Notes: generated by a model from the sequence alone, not told the origin. Shown: positions 1 to 8,813, counted from the first letter of the stretch. The stretch: DNA of 64,000 nt from an uncultured Maribacter sp. (GCF_947500405.1 NZ_CANMRY010000005.1:124001-188000); one strand, 5' to 3'. Program-made: numbers and translations.

Positions 1-480
1 ATCTTGGGCATTTTTAGAATCTCCATTATGTAATATATGCGAATTATAAATTCCACTAGCATGGTTTGCATCTTGTTTTAAATTTGCAGAATAGCCAATA
101 TGGTTACTAAAAACATTTTCTTGCCTTATGGTTTGCCCATCACCAATATCTATTTTATAAGAAGGTCTATCTGCAGAAATTACAACTAGAGGAATACCAC
201 TATAATATGCTTCAGCAATTGCAGGATAGTAATTTAATAATGCACTTCCTGAGGTACAAACAACAACAACAGGTTCTTTTAATTGCTGCGCCATACCAAG
301 TGCAAAAAAAGCAGCAGAACGCTCATCTACAATACTATAGCAGCTAAAAAAAACATTTTCTGTAAATGAAATTGTTAAGGGAGCATTTCTAGAACCAGGA
401 GATATAACTATATTTTTTATTCCCTTTGCTTTACAATGTAAAATTAAAGTTTGTGCAGATGCAATTGTAGAGTATTTCAT
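1..480 (-). CDS. menD: MenD, SEPHCHC synthase (N-terminal 160 residues; 3' part beyond window)
   Basis: Thiamine-diphosphate enzyme of menaquinone synthesis that joins 2-oxoglutarate to isochorismate. Only the N-terminal pyrimidine-binding domain is present; the reading frame is open to the window edge. The protein starts MKYSTIASAQ, followed by VISPGSRNAPL and DERSAAFFALGMA, whose Glu fits the conserved cofactor-activating Glu of ThDP enzymes. VVVVCTSGSALLNYYPA and PLVVISADRP, typical of MenD, come next. It is the downstream member of a minus-strand group with menF and a thioesterase (51 bases after menF). The assignment is firm despite truncation; nothing can be said about the C-terminal diphosphate-binding domain. 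Confidence 0.95.
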   Translation of the reverse strand, partial: MKYSTIASAQTLILHCKAKGIKNIVISPGSRNAPLTISFTENVFFSCYSIVDERSAAFFALGMAQQLKEPVVVVCTSGSALLNYYPAIAEAYYSGIPLVVISADRPSYKIDIGDGQTIRQENVFSNHIGYSANLKQDANHASGIYNSHILHNGDSKNAQD

Positions 481-531
481 GTAAAACAAAAATACAACGA
501 TGTACTAACTAAACCCAATTCTACAATAAGA

Positions 532-1641
532 TTATGTTGCATTAAGTATAAACAACATTGTTTTACTTTTATTTACAGTTTCTTTCCACTCTTTTTCTGG
601 GTCAGAGTCTTTTGTAATGCCACCACCAACATATAATATTGCTTTGGCATCTTTTAGTTGCATGCAACGTAAATTTACATACAATTCAGACACCTTTTTT
701 ATTGCTTTATAAACATTATTTTCTGTGTTTTTACGCCTTGTAGTTCTTAAATTTTCTTGCGTAAAATTTAATTCTCCTAAATACCCTGTGTAATATTCCC
801 TATCGTAATTTTCCTCTTCTAGAATAAAAGATTTTGTTTCTTGTTTAGGCATACCACAGACTGCTGGCGTAGGATGTAGTACTTGTATAATACTTTTTAA
901 AGATTCATTTTTAATATCTGCCGTTAACTTGGTTCTTAAATGCCACAAATTTCCAGCACGTATAGATTCTACCTTAGAATATAATAGTCTATCTACTTTA
1001 TTCTCTAATGCATTTGTTATATATTCTGTAACTAAATTTTGCTCATCTAATTCTTTTGTTCCCCAAGTAACTTTTTTATCTTTTTCATAGGGTTTTGTTC
1101 CTGCTAAAGACATAGTGGTTAGTCTTTTGTTCTCTAATTTTAAAAGAATTTCTGGGGTAGCTCCTAACCACATTCCTACTTTAGGGTGGTACCATAAGTA
1201 ACAAAAAGCAGATACATATTTTTGTAATAATGAACTAAAAAGTAAAAAAGGGTCTTTAATACAGTTCAGTTCTATTTTTCTAGAAACTACTACTTTTTTA
1301 AAATTGGTATTCTCAATTTTAGAAATAGCCTTTTTAACTAATTGTATATGTTCTTCCTTGTCTTCTGTAGTACTAGGGTACTCTATTCCCTGTTTATACG
1401 CTTTAATACTAAACTCATAAGTCTCTTCTAAAAAATCATCAAATTTTAATAATACTATAGGAGACTCACTATTAAAAGGAGCAAAAACAAATCCTTTTTC
1501 TTCAAAAGAATTAACATTAAAAACAGCTGATGTAGATTGAAAACCTGCATTAACAATAGCACTATTAGGTTTCCTGTATAAAACAAAAGGTAATTTTGCT
1601 TCTAGTTGTTTACCTGCTTTATTTATGATTTGGGTAAGCAT
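532..1641 (-). CDS. menF: Isochorismate synthase MenF
   Basis: Converts chorismate to isochorismate, the entry step of menaquinone synthesis, and supplies the substrate of MenD encoded next. The C-terminal two thirds form a chorismate-binding domain, with KVVVSRKIEL, GATPEILLKL, SLAGTKP, HPTPAVCGMPK and YTGYLGE, and IEYIG-like C-terminal glycine-rich LYVGGGI. At 369 residues it is short for the family because its N-terminal region is reduced, as is usual in Bacteroidota. The frame can be extended to a TTG at 1662, but that would overlap the upstream thioesterase gene. The ATG at 1641 leaves one base between the genes and is preferred. Specificity for isochorismate rather than salicylate or anthranilate is inferred from the menD neighbour. 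Confidence 0.93.
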   Translation of the reverse strand: MLTQIINKAGKQLEAKLPFVLYRKPNSAIVNAGFQSTSAVFNVNSFEEKGFVFAPFNSESPIVLLKFDDFLEETYEFSIKAYKQGIEYPSTTEDKEEHIQLVKKAISKIENTNFKKVVVSRKIELNCIKDPFLLFSSLLQKYVSAFCYLWYHPKVGMWLGATPEILLKLENKRLTTMSLAGTKPYEKDKKVTWGTKELDEQNLVTEYITNALENKVDRLLYSKVESIRAGNLWHLRTKLTADIKNESLKSIIQVLHPTPAVCGMPKQETKSFILEEENYDREYYTGYLGELNFTQENLRTTRRKNTENNVYKAIKKVSELYVNLRCMQLKDAKAILYVGGGITKDSDPEKEWKETVNKSKTMLFILNAT

Positions 1642-1642
1642 A

Positions 1643-2065
1643 TTATTTTCTTGGTAAGGCAATAGTACTTAATTTACAAACAGATATTAAATGATTTTCA
1701 TCATCTGTAACCTTAATTTCCCATAACTGCGTTGTACGCCCTTTATGTACCAAAAGTGCTTTAGCATATACAAAGCCTTTTTTTACACTCTTTACATGGT
1801 TTGCAGAAATTTCTATACCACGTACAAAAAAGTTTTGTCCGTCTAAGAAAATATAAGAAGCAGTACTCCCTACGCTTTCTGCTAAAGCAGCAGTAGCACC
1901 ACCATGCAAAACACCATCTGGTTGATGCACTCTAGAATTTACTGGCATTTTTGCAATTAAAAAGTCTTCTCCAACATCTGTATATTCAATTTCTAAAGTC
2001 TCCATAAGTGTGTTTTTGGAGCTTTCATTACAAATAGATAGAATCTTTTCTTTATAATCGTTCAT
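1643..2065 (-). CDS. PaaI/YdiI-type hotdog-fold thioesterase, candidate DHNA-CoA thioesterase
   Basis: 140-residue single hotdog-domain acyl-CoA thioesterase. The family motif HGGATAALAES lies at residues 54-64; its glycines and Glu63 correspond to the active-site segment of the PaaI/EntH/YdiI group. It is first in the minus-strand men group, one base before the menF ATG, so the two are probably translationally coupled. Menaquinone synthesis needs a thioesterase to release 1,4-dihydroxy-2-naphthoate from its CoA ester, and members of this family do that in other bacteria. A MenI role is therefore the best reading, but it rests on location and family only. The N-terminal residues carry no signal peptide, so it should be cytoplasmic. 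Confidence 0.88.
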   Translation of the reverse strand: MNDYKEKILSICNESSKNTLMETLEIEYTDVGEDFLIAKMPVNSRVHQPDGVLHGGATAALAESVGSTASYIFLDGQNFFVRGIEISANHVKSVKKGFVYAKALLVHKGRTTQLWEIKVTDDENHLISVCKLSTIALPRK

Positions 2066-2186
2066 GCCTTTTTTTTGTAAAATTAAGCATTAGCTAAGAA
2101 TAAAAGAAGTGTTTAAAAGGGAATGGTTTCTTAAAGTAAACTTTGGTTTTTTACCTTTACTGCAATATTAGTTATTGATAATAAAA

Positions 2187-2831
2187 ATGAGTAATCAAGA
2201 AAAAAAAGTAAGTTACACTACAACGAACACCTATGAAACTCTTAACTCCTTAACCAATAAAACCAAAAACATATGGATTGTTTTACATGGCATTGGATAT
2301 TTAAGTAGATATTTTATTAAACATTTTGATTCCTTACCTCCTGAAGAAAATTATATAATAGCGCCACAAGCTCCTTCTAAATATTACTTAAACAATAAAT
2401 TTCGTCGTGTTGGCTCTAGCTGGCTTACTAAAGAAAATACCACTTTAGAAACAAAAAACATATTAAATTATTTAAATGAAGTATACCAACAAGAAGCTGT
2501 TACTGACCAACATAATATAATAATTTTAGGATATTCACAAGGCGTTTCTATTGCTAGCAGGTGGATTTGCTATTCTAAAGTTCCATGTAATCATTTAGTA
2601 TTATACGGCGGAATTATACCCAAAGAATTAACTAAAGAGAAATTTTCTAATCTAATAGATAACAAAACAAAAATAACCTTCTTTATTGGTGATAAAGACG
2701 AATATATTACAGAGGCTAAAAGAGTTTTAGAAGAAAAAAGAATAGAACTTTTACTTGATGGTAAAGTAAACATAATAGTATATGATGGTGAACATGCCAT
2801 TAAAAAAGAAATAATAGAATCTTTAGTGTAA
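2187..2831 (+). CDS. Alpha/beta hydrolase of the phospholipase/carboxylesterase type
   Basis: Predicted cytoplasmic serine esterase of 214 residues. The N-terminal strand IWIVLHGIG gives the oxyanion-hole region, GYSQG at residues 115-119 carries the nucleophile Ser117, FFIGDKDEY supplies the likely catalytic Asp, and YDGEHAIK near the C-terminus supplies the His. This order and length match the YpfH/carboxylesterase group. A TTG twelve bases upstream extends the frame, but the ATG giving MSNQEKK is the more credible start. It stands alone, divergent from the men genes and convergent with the next secreted protein, so context gives no substrate. Confident as a hydrolase, not as to substrate. 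Confidence 0.85.
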   Translation: MSNQEKKVSYTTTNTYETLNSLTNKTKNIWIVLHGIGYLSRYFIKHFDSLPPEENYIIAPQAPSKYYLNNKFRRVGSSWLTKENTTLETKNILNYLNEVYQQEAVTDQHNIIILGYSQGVSIASRWICYSKVPCNHLVLYGGIIPKELTKEKFSNLIDNKTKITFFIGDKDEYITEAKRVLEEKRIELLLDGKVNIIVYDGEHAIKKEIIESLV

Positions 2832-2839
2832 GTTACTTA

Positions 2840-3742
2840 TTAAAAATAAGTTATAGTCCTGGTTTTATAACTATTATCTGGCGTAATAATTTGTTTAATC
2901 CAATTGCCAGAATTGCCATTATCATATTGGTACACATATTCTTTTATCGTGATAATATCTTCTAATTTCTCTTCCGTTTTAATCAGCATGTCATTTTCGT
3001 TATAATCATATAATATAACTTTCTGTGGTTCAAACTCTTTTTTATCTGTATTAAACAAAAACTTAATCTTAGAAACTATTTTATCTTTTTGGTTTACTTT
3101 ATCTTCTTCTGCAGATATTGGTTCTCCATTTAAAAAAGTCTTAGTAAGCACTAATTTTTGTTCTGAAGTATTTTTCTTTTTTATTTTTGATGTTCTAATA
3201 GATTTAATAATCTCACCATTTAAACTATATGTTTTTGTGTTTTCACCTTTAAAAGTTGTAAAAGTAATAGCAGTAGTATCTATACCATTATCATTAGTTC
3301 TTGTAATTTTCTCTAAAACATTTTCTTTAGAATAGGTATATTCATATTGTTCTAAAAACTCTTTAGAATACGTAAGTATTTTTTCTGTGATTTTTAAAGT
3401 TGTTGTACTATCTATAGTATAAATATTAGCAATGGAAGTACTAGGGTCAAAAGTGTTTTCTCTATAGTTTTCAAATCTTTTTTCTATTAAAAATTTTCCA
3501 TCATACTTATAGTATGTAATATTATAATCAGCATCATTATGTCTTGTAACAGACTTAGATAAACGTCCATCTTTTAAAAACTCATATTCTTCCTTACCAT
3601 ATTTAGTATTTACCAAACACGTTTGCACACTATCTTTTAAATCAAAATCCTTCACCGTAAAAATTCTAATTTCTTGTGCATTAACAGAAAAAGAAAAGTT
3701 TAGGAATAAAAATATAAAAATATAGGAGGTATAATTTTTCAT
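2840..3742 (-). CDS. Exported protein of unknown function
   Basis: 300-residue protein with a cleavable signal peptide: MKNYTSYIFIFLFLNFSFSVNAQE, ending in an AxA-type site near residue 22. The rest is rich in short Tyr/Lys/Glu beta-strand segments such as YYKYDGKFL, YEYTYSKEN and YVYQYDNGN, which recall the repetitive antiparallel strands of YD-type or MORN-like secreted proteins, though no defined repeat is clear. It ends with an aromatic ITYF, compatible with a periplasmic or surface location. I do not recognise the family. It converges on the alpha/beta hydrolase with 8 bases between the stops and shares no obvious operon. Confidence 0.7.
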   Translation of the reverse strand: MKNYTSYIFIFLFLNFSFSVNAQEIRIFTVKDFDLKDSVQTCLVNTKYGKEEYEFLKDGRLSKSVTRHNDADYNITYYKYDGKFLIEKRFENYRENTFDPSTSIANIYTIDSTTTLKITEKILTYSKEFLEQYEYTYSKENVLEKITRTNDNGIDTTAITFTTFKGENTKTYSLNGEIIKSIRTSKIKKKNTSEQKLVLTKTFLNGEPISAEEDKVNQKDKIVSKIKFLFNTDKKEFEPQKVILYDYNENDMLIKTEEKLEDIITIKEYVYQYDNGNSGNWIKQIITPDNSYKTRTITYF

Positions 3743-3868
3743 AATACAAAATTAGTTATATTCTTATTTACCTGAAAAAATTACCCCAATAAAAGAACGC
3801 TTTTAAACGTTGTAACGGACAAAAAAACACCAAGTTTTTTCTATATCTTATTATTACATTAAAAGTTG

Positions 3869-3876
3869 TAAATTTG
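3869..3876 (+). promoter_or_regulatory. Candidate -7 element for the alanine dehydrogenase gene
   Basis: TAAATTTG matches the Bacteroidota -7 consensus TAnnTTTG exactly and lies 37 bases before the ald ATG. No clear -33 TTTG is seen at the usual distance, so the assignment is tentative. Confidence 0.45.
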
Positions 3877-3913
3877 ATATTAACACCATTAATTTTATTG
3901 CTTATATATTTTT

Positions 3914-5113
3914 ATGGACTTACCAACCTCTCCTTTTAGTAAACAACAACTTCTTCCGCAAGAAGAAACTTTAGAAATCTTAAAACAGAAAGGAGAACTT
4001 TTTATTGGCTTACCAAAAGAAAATCAAAATCAAGAAAAAAGAATTTGTTTAACCCCAGATGCTGTAAATGCCATAACTGCCAACGGCCATAGAATATTAA
4101 TAGAAGCTGGCGCTGGTGAAGGTGCTAATTTTACAGATATAGAATACACTAATGCTGGTGCAGAAATTACTACCGATATTAAAAAGGTGTTTTCTTGTCC
4201 GCTTCTATTAAAAGTAGAGCCACCAACTTTAGCAGAAATAGAAATGTTAAATCCGCAAGCAACTATTATATCTGCATTACAAATAAAAATACAAGAAAAA
4301 AGATATTTTGAAGCATTGGCAAAAAAGAGAATTACTGCCATTGCTTTTGAATATATACGTGATGAAGATGGTAAATACCCTGCGGTACGTTCCTTAAGTG
4401 AAATTGCAGGAATATCGTCTGTATTAATAGCTTCTGAGCTAATGGCAGTTACCAATGAAGGTAAAGGTTTAATGTTTGGAAATATTAGTGGTGTTCCTCC
4501 TGTAGAAGTTGTAATTATTGGTGCTGGTACTGTTGGTGAATTTGCCGCAAGATCTGCTATTGGCTTGGGTGCAAATATTAAAGTTTTTGACAACTCTATT
4601 ACTAAACTTAGAAATATACAAACAAACCTAAACCAGACTATATACACTTCTACCATACAACCAAAAAACTTATTAAAAGCCTTAAAAAGATGTGATGTTG
4701 CAATTGGTGCTGCAAGAGGTAAAGACCGCTCACCTGTGGTAGTTTCTAGTACTATGGTAGAACACATGAAAAAAGGTGCTGTAATTATAGATGTTAGTAT
4801 AGATATGGGTGGTTGCTTTGAAACTAGTGAGGTTACATGCCATAATAAACCTACTGTAGAAAAATTTGGTGTAGTTCATTACGGTGTTCCTAATATACCT
4901 TCTAGATACCCAAAAACTGCATCGGTATCTATTAGTAATATTTTTACACCTTATCTACTAAAACTTGGAGAAGACGGGGGTATAGAAAATTCTTTACGTT
5001 TTGACAAAGGTCTTAGAAATGGTCTGTATCTTTACCATGGAATTTTAACCAATAAATCTGTAGGCGAATGGTTTGACTTACAGTATAGCGACATCAATTT
5101 TCTTATTTTTTAA
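3914..5113 (+). CDS. ald: Alanine dehydrogenase
   Basis: NAD-dependent oxidative deamination of L-alanine to pyruvate and ammonia, in the cytosol. After an N-terminal extension of about 30 residues the typical FIGLPKENQNQEKR substrate-domain start appears. It is followed by NGHRILIEAGAG, the Rossmann segment VVIIGAGTVGEFAA, and the later VIIDVSIDMGGCFETS and YGVPNIPSRYPKTAS, all diagnostic of the Ald/PntA fold. At 399 residues it is slightly longer than Bacillus-type Ald, and it lacks the membrane part of transhydrogenase. The stop is one base before the ATG of the DUF4258 protein, suggesting co-transcription. Confidence 0.93.
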   Translation: MDLPTSPFSKQQLLPQEETLEILKQKGELFIGLPKENQNQEKRICLTPDAVNAITANGHRILIEAGAGEGANFTDIEYTNAGAEITTDIKKVFSCPLLLKVEPPTLAEIEMLNPQATIISALQIKIQEKRYFEALAKKRITAIAFEYIRDEDGKYPAVRSLSEIAGISSVLIASELMAVTNEGKGLMFGNISGVPPVEVVIIGAGTVGEFAARSAIGLGANIKVFDNSITKLRNIQTNLNQTIYTSTIQPKNLLKALKRCDVAIGAARGKDRSPVVVSSTMVEHMKKGAVIIDVSIDMGGCFETSEVTCHNKPTVEKFGVVHYGVPNIPSRYPKTASVSISNIFTPYLLKLGEDGGIENSLRFDKGLRNGLYLYHGILTNKSVGEWFDLQYSDINFLIF

Positions 5114-5114
5114 T

Positions 5115-5501
5115 ATGGCATTTTTAAAACGTTTAGGTTACTTTGTATTTGGCCTATCATTAGGTATTGTTTGTTTAACTTTTTTCTTCAAGAAAAAATC
5201 GGATGAAACGGGTACCAGTTTATCTTTTTGTTATTTACCAAATTGTAGAACACTAAAAGACATACGTTCTAAACCGTTACACTACTCCGAAGAAATAAGT
5301 ACCTTGCTTTTAAATAAAGAATTAGACTCTACAGATATTGCTTCTTTCTTAACCAACGGAGATGTAGACTTTGGAAACAGTGATACTAAATCTAATCCAT
5401 GTAAAACCTATCTTATAGAAGGCAACTTACACGGAAAAGAAGCTATTTTAACCGTAAAAAACTGTAAAGACAAAGCGCAAATAAGTAAACTTGTTTACTA
5501 A
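5115..5501 (+). CDS. DUF4258 family small membrane-anchored protein
   Basis: 128-residue protein with one N-terminal membrane segment, roughly residues 5-24 (RLGYFVFGLSLGIVCLTFFF), then a basic KKK stretch, so the remaining domain is probably cytosolic. The body includes CYLPNCRTLKDIRSKP, LNKELDSTDIASFL and CKTYLIEGNLHGKEAIL, the pattern of flavobacterial proteins annotated DUF4258. The longest frame starts inside ald at a non-ATG codon; the ATG two bases after the ald stop fits much better. Its location directly after alanine dehydrogenase suggests a shared transcript but gives no function. The last four bases overlap the 3' end of the convergent proline dehydrogenase gene. Confidence 0.8.
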   Translation: MAFLKRLGYFVFGLSLGIVCLTFFFKKKSDETGTSLSFCYLPNCRTLKDIRSKPLHYSEEISTLLLNKELDSTDIASFLTNGDVDFGNSDTKSNPCKTYLIEGNLHGKEAILTVKNCKDKAQISKLVY

Positions 5502-6664
5502 ATTTTCCTTCTCTTTCGTTCTTCTTTTAACAAGGTTAATTCTCTTGTTGTTTGCCCCGCCACAGATGTGTTCTCCTCTGCCCTACGTATTAAATACGGC
5601 ATAACATCTCTTACTGGGCCAAAAGGTAAATATTTTGCAACATTATAGCCCTCATTAGCTAAATTAAAAGATATATGATCGCTCATACCATAGAGCTGCC
5701 CAAACCAAACTCTAGTATCCGATTTTTCGATATTCTTTTCCTTTAAAAGTTCTAATAAAGCATAACTACTAGCTTCATTATGCGTACCACAGAAAAGAGA
5801 AATAATATCTAAATTGTCTATTATATAGCTAACTGCAGCATCAAAATTAATATCGGTATCTTTTTTACTAGCACAAATTGGTGTTGGGTACCCCTTTTCT
5901 TTTGCTCTAGTATTTTCTTTCTCTAAATAAGCACCACGTACTACTTTTAAACCTACCAAAAAACCTTTCTCTTTAGCTCTTTTATGCAACCTTTCTAAAT
6001 ATTCCAAACGATCCCATCTATACATTTGCAGCGTATTAAACACTACCGCTTTTTCCGTATTATATTTTGCCATCATATCTTCTACCAATTGGTCTGCTGC
6101 ATTTTGCATCCAACTTTCCTCACCATCTACTAACAAAGCTACTTTCATATCAAAAGCTTTTTTACAAACCGTGTCAAACCTTTTAATAACACGCTCCCAC
6201 TCTACTTTTTCTTCTTCGGTTAGCTCTATGTTACTAGATACTTTTTGGAATAATGCAAACCTTCCAAAACCAGTAGGTTTAAATACCGCAAAAGGAATAG
6301 AATCTAATTCTTTTACAAAATTTAAAATCTTTAAAATCTTATGTAAAGCTTCGTCAAAAGTAGCTTCTTCCTCTTTTCCTTCTACAGAATAATCTAAAAC
6401 AGAACAAACTCCTTTTTCCCACATTTTATCAACCACTGGCAGGCAATCTTCCTCATTTACGCCACCACAAAAGTGGTCAAAAACAGTAGCTCTTATTAGG
6501 CCTTCTACCGGCAAATGTGCTTTAATTGCAAAATTTGTCATTAATGTACCCATTTTTACCAGAGGCTCATTTGCAATCATTTTAAAAAGAAAATAAGCTC
6601 TTTCTAATTCCGAATCCGTTTTTAAGGCAAATGCCGTTGCGGTATTCTCAAAAATATGCTTCAT
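5498..6664 (-). CDS. Proline dehydrogenase (monofunctional PRODH)
   Basis: FAD-dependent oxidation of proline to pyrroline-5-carboxylate, feeding electrons to the quinone pool. The 388-residue protein is a TIM-barrel PRODH without the P5C dehydrogenase half of long PutA. Recognisable parts are FAVFKPTGFGRFALF, VALLVDGEESWMQ, VVFNTLQMYRWDRLEYL, VGLKVVRGAYLEKEN, ICASKKDTDINFD, GTHNEASS, WFGQLYGMSDHISFNLA and YLPFGPVRDVMPYLIRRAEEN, which form the FAD and proline site. It is monocistronic, with a TATATTTG element upstream, and converges with the DUF4258 gene with a 4-base overlap. Confidence 0.94.
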   Translation of the reverse strand: MKHIFENTATAFALKTDSELERAYFLFKMIANEPLVKMGTLMTNFAIKAHLPVEGLIRATVFDHFCGGVNEEDCLPVVDKMWEKGVCSVLDYSVEGKEEEATFDEALHKILKILNFVKELDSIPFAVFKPTGFGRFALFQKVSSNIELTEEEKVEWERVIKRFDTVCKKAFDMKVALLVDGEESWMQNAADQLVEDMMAKYNTEKAVVFNTLQMYRWDRLEYLERLHKRAKEKGFLVGLKVVRGAYLEKENTRAKEKGYPTPICASKKDTDINFDAAVSYIIDNLDIISLFCGTHNEASSYALLELLKEKNIEKSDTRVWFGQLYGMSDHISFNLANEGYNVAKYLPFGPVRDVMPYLIRRAEENTSVAGQTTRELTLLKEERKRRKI

Positions 6665-6686
6665 TTATTAAAATATTAGTCAACAT

Positions 6687-6694
6687 CAAATATA
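6687..6694 (-). promoter_or_regulatory. Candidate -7 element for the proline dehydrogenase gene
   Basis: Read on the minus strand this is TATATTTG, an exact match to TAnnTTTG, 22 bases before the proline dehydrogenase ATG. A convincing -33 box is not visible. Confidence 0.4.
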
Positions 6695-6735
6695 ATAACA
6701 CTTTTTACAACCATTTCATTTAAAATAAGCTTTAT

Positions 6736-6767
6736 TTTGCGAGCTATTAAAAAAATATTTTTCTTTG
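6736..6767 (+). promoter_or_regulatory. Candidate promoter of aroB
   Basis: TTTG at 6736-6739 and TTTCTTTG at 6760-6767 are separated by 20 bases. They approximate the Bacteroidota TTTG / TAnnTTTG pair (one mismatch in the -7 box), 31 bases before the aroB start. Confidence 0.45.
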
Positions 6768-6798
6768 AAAAACTTTAGAGAAAAACTTAATTACAACT

Positions 6799-7860
6799 AT
6801 GAACTCTATTACCACAACGGCTTATTCTATACATTTTAATACAGATGCTTTTAATGCTCTAAACACCCATTTAGAAGAAAAAACATATTCTACTATATTT
6901 ATTATGGTAGATGAAAATACGCATGAGCATTGTTTACCTGCTTTTATGTCTCAAATTACTGGAGACTATGCTTTTGAAATTATAGAAATAGAATCTGGTG
7001 AAGAAAACAAAAATATAGAAACTTGCACAGGAGTTTGGAGTGTACTTTCTGAACTTGGTGGAGACCGCAAGAGTATTCTTCTAAACCTAGGAGGTGGTGT
7101 TCTTACAGATTTAGGTGGCTTTGTTGCTTCTACTTTTAAAAGAGGAATTAATTTTATAAACATACCTACCACATTACTTTCCATGGTTGATGCATCTGTA
7201 GGTGGTAAAACTGGTGTTGATTTAGGGCCTTTAAAAAACCAAATTGGAGTTATAAACCAACCGCAAATGGTACTTATTGTTCCGGAATTTTTACAGACTT
7301 TAGAAGCTAGGCAAATAGAAAGTGGCTTTGCAGAAATGCTAAAACATGGTCTTATTAAAGACAAAAACTATTGGGAAGAACTTAAAAAAATAACATCTTA
7401 TAAAGAAATGGAAGCATACATACATGATTCTGTTATTATTAAGAATGATGTTGTTACCATTGACCCAACAGAACAAAACCTACGTAAAATATTAAATTTT
7501 GGTCATACACTAGGGCACGCTATAGAGTCTCATTATTTAGAGAGTAAAGAATTACCAACACTTTTACATGGAGAGGCAATTGCAATTGGAATGATTTTAG
7601 AAGGATACCTTTCTTATAAACTAACAGGACTACCTAAAAGTGAATTGGAAGATATTAAAAAAACTTTTTTAAGCAGGTATAAAAAAATTGAATTCACTGA
7701 AGAAGGAATTAAAAGCATTTTAAAACTTTTAATTTTTGATAAGAAAAATTCTCATGGTAACATCAATTTTGTTTTACTAAAAAGTATTGGCGAAGCTGTC
7801 TATGACATTAAAATTAAAGACGAACTGTTTTCCGAAGCTTTTTCTTACTACAAAGAATAA
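6799..7860 (+). CDS. aroB: 3-dehydroquinate synthase
   Basis: Second enzyme of the shikimate pathway: NAD- and metal-dependent cyclisation of DAHP to 3-dehydroquinate in the cytosol. The 353-residue length is typical. NAD-binding LGGGVLTDLGGFVASTFKRG is followed by PTTLLSMVDASVGGKTGVD, then ESGFAEMLKHGLI with the metal-site Glu, and LNFGHTLGHAIES plus LLHGEAIAIGM, which supply the His ligands. All key segments are intact. The gene stands alone in the plus direction with a promoter-like pair upstream. Confidence 0.96.
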   Translation: MNSITTTAYSIHFNTDAFNALNTHLEEKTYSTIFIMVDENTHEHCLPAFMSQITGDYAFEIIEIESGEENKNIETCTGVWSVLSELGGDRKSILLNLGGGVLTDLGGFVASTFKRGINFINIPTTLLSMVDASVGGKTGVDLGPLKNQIGVINQPQMVLIVPEFLQTLEARQIESGFAEMLKHGLIKDKNYWEELKKITSYKEMEAYIHDSVIIKNDVVTIDPTEQNLRKILNFGHTLGHAIESHYLESKELPTLLHGEAIAIGMILEGYLSYKLTGLPKSELEDIKKTFLSRYKKIEFTEEGIKSILKLLIFDKKNSHGNINFVLLKSIGEAVYDIKIKDELFSEAFSYYKE

Positions 7861-7957
7861 GAGATTCATGTACTAAATTCTTTATTTTACAACTCTTTAA
7901 AAAAAGTAAAGCATAAATTATATAGATTCGGTAGTATAAAAACCAAACCTATACATT

Positions 7958-8284
7958 ATGTTACGCAAACTTGTAGATTACAAAAAATTAGACCACAGCA
8001 TTGTTTCTCTTTTAATTGAAACGTACCCTCATGGGTACGGAGATGATGATATTATAATTTTTAAAAATCTAAATGGTGAAATTATAGAAACTGTTGAACT
8101 AAAAACAGAAGACACTATTTACTTAGTAAAAATTAGTAAAAGCTTATCTAACTTTATTGCAAATTTTGAAGACAACGTAGAAAAAGAAATAGAACCTAAT
8201 ACTACAAATGTTTTAGAAGAAGTAGATTCTTCTGAAATGCAATTAGATATAGATTCAGATTCTTTAGAGAATGAAATAGAATAG
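7958..8284 (+). CDS. Small acidic protein of unknown function
   Basis: 108 residues, no signal peptide. The first 70 residues look like a compact domain (MLRKLVDYKKLDHSIVSLL, YPHGYGDDDIIIF, GEIIETVELKTEDTIYLVKI). The last 35 are very acidic and Ser-rich (EVDSSEMQLDIDSDSLENEIE) and probably disordered. I recognise no catalytic motif. The acidic tail would suit a partner-binding or chaperone-like protein, but that is speculation. Its stop lies one base from the end of the convergent DinB gene. It is likely a real gene because it has a good ATG and conserved-looking sequence. Confidence 0.7.
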   Translation: MLRKLVDYKKLDHSIVSLLIETYPHGYGDDDIIIFKNLNGEIIETVELKTEDTIYLVKISKSLSNFIANFEDNVEKEIEPNTTNVLEEVDSSEMQLDIDSDSLENEIE

Positions 8285-8285
8285 A

Positions 8286-8759
8286 CTAAAAATACCTTTC
8301 TTTTAAAATTTTCATGTGGTGCTTTTGATGACCACAAATAACAAAGCCTAATCCGCCAACACTCCATTGTATATTACTTGCTGTACCTGTGTGTAACAGT
8401 TGTTCTTTAGTAATATTCTTAAACAATGTAATTGTAGACTCTCTTACAGCAAGAAATTCTTCTACTATATTTTCTTTATTTCTATTCGCTACAGAAACTT
8501 CTTTTACATAATCATTTTCATTAAAACTTGGTAAAGCTGTTTTATCATTTCTACAAAAACACAGTGCCCTATATTGAAAAACCCTTTCTGTATCTATAAT
8601 ATGTAACAAAACTTCTGCCACTGTCCATTTATCTTTACCATAGGCATAAGAAAATTTAGTAGCATCTATAGTTTCTACTAAATCTAGAAACTGTTTTTTT
8701 CCATTAAGCAATTCAGACATGAGCTCTACATCCTCAAGAGTATTTAAAATAGGTAGCAT
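8286..8759 (-). CDS. DinB-like four-helix metal-binding protein
   Basis: 157-residue DinB/YfiT superfamily protein. The three-His metal site is recognisable: KWTVAEVLLHIIDTERVFQYRAL carries the first His, and FVICGHQKHHMKILKERYF at the C-terminus the other two. These proteins are four-helix bundles, some of which act as thiol-dependent transferases, for example with bacillithiol. A bshB1 gene lies at the far end of this window, so bacillithiol is probably made here, but the link to this protein is only inference. The gene is followed on the same strand by nothing in close spacing. Confidence 0.85.
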   Translation of the reverse strand: MLPILNTLEDVELMSELLNGKKQFLDLVETIDATKFSYAYGKDKWTVAEVLLHIIDTERVFQYRALCFCRNDKTALPSFNENDYVKEVSVANRNKENIVEEFLAVRESTITLFKNITKEQLLHTGTASNIQWSVGGLGFVICGHQKHHMKILKERYF

Positions 8760-8813
8760 AAAACTCTTTATATTCTACCTCTAGTAAATCTGATTTTTTC
8801 ATTTTTAATAAAT

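Noticed and set aside
4030..4767. A 245-codon open frame antisense to alanine dehydrogenase
   Set aside because: It is the mirror of a strongly coding gene, has low-complexity Ser/Ala/Ile composition, no family motifs, and no promoter. The same applies to the long antisense frames inside receptor 2 (29804-30406), the fasciclin gene (49067-49570) and the DUF937 gene (39285-39626).
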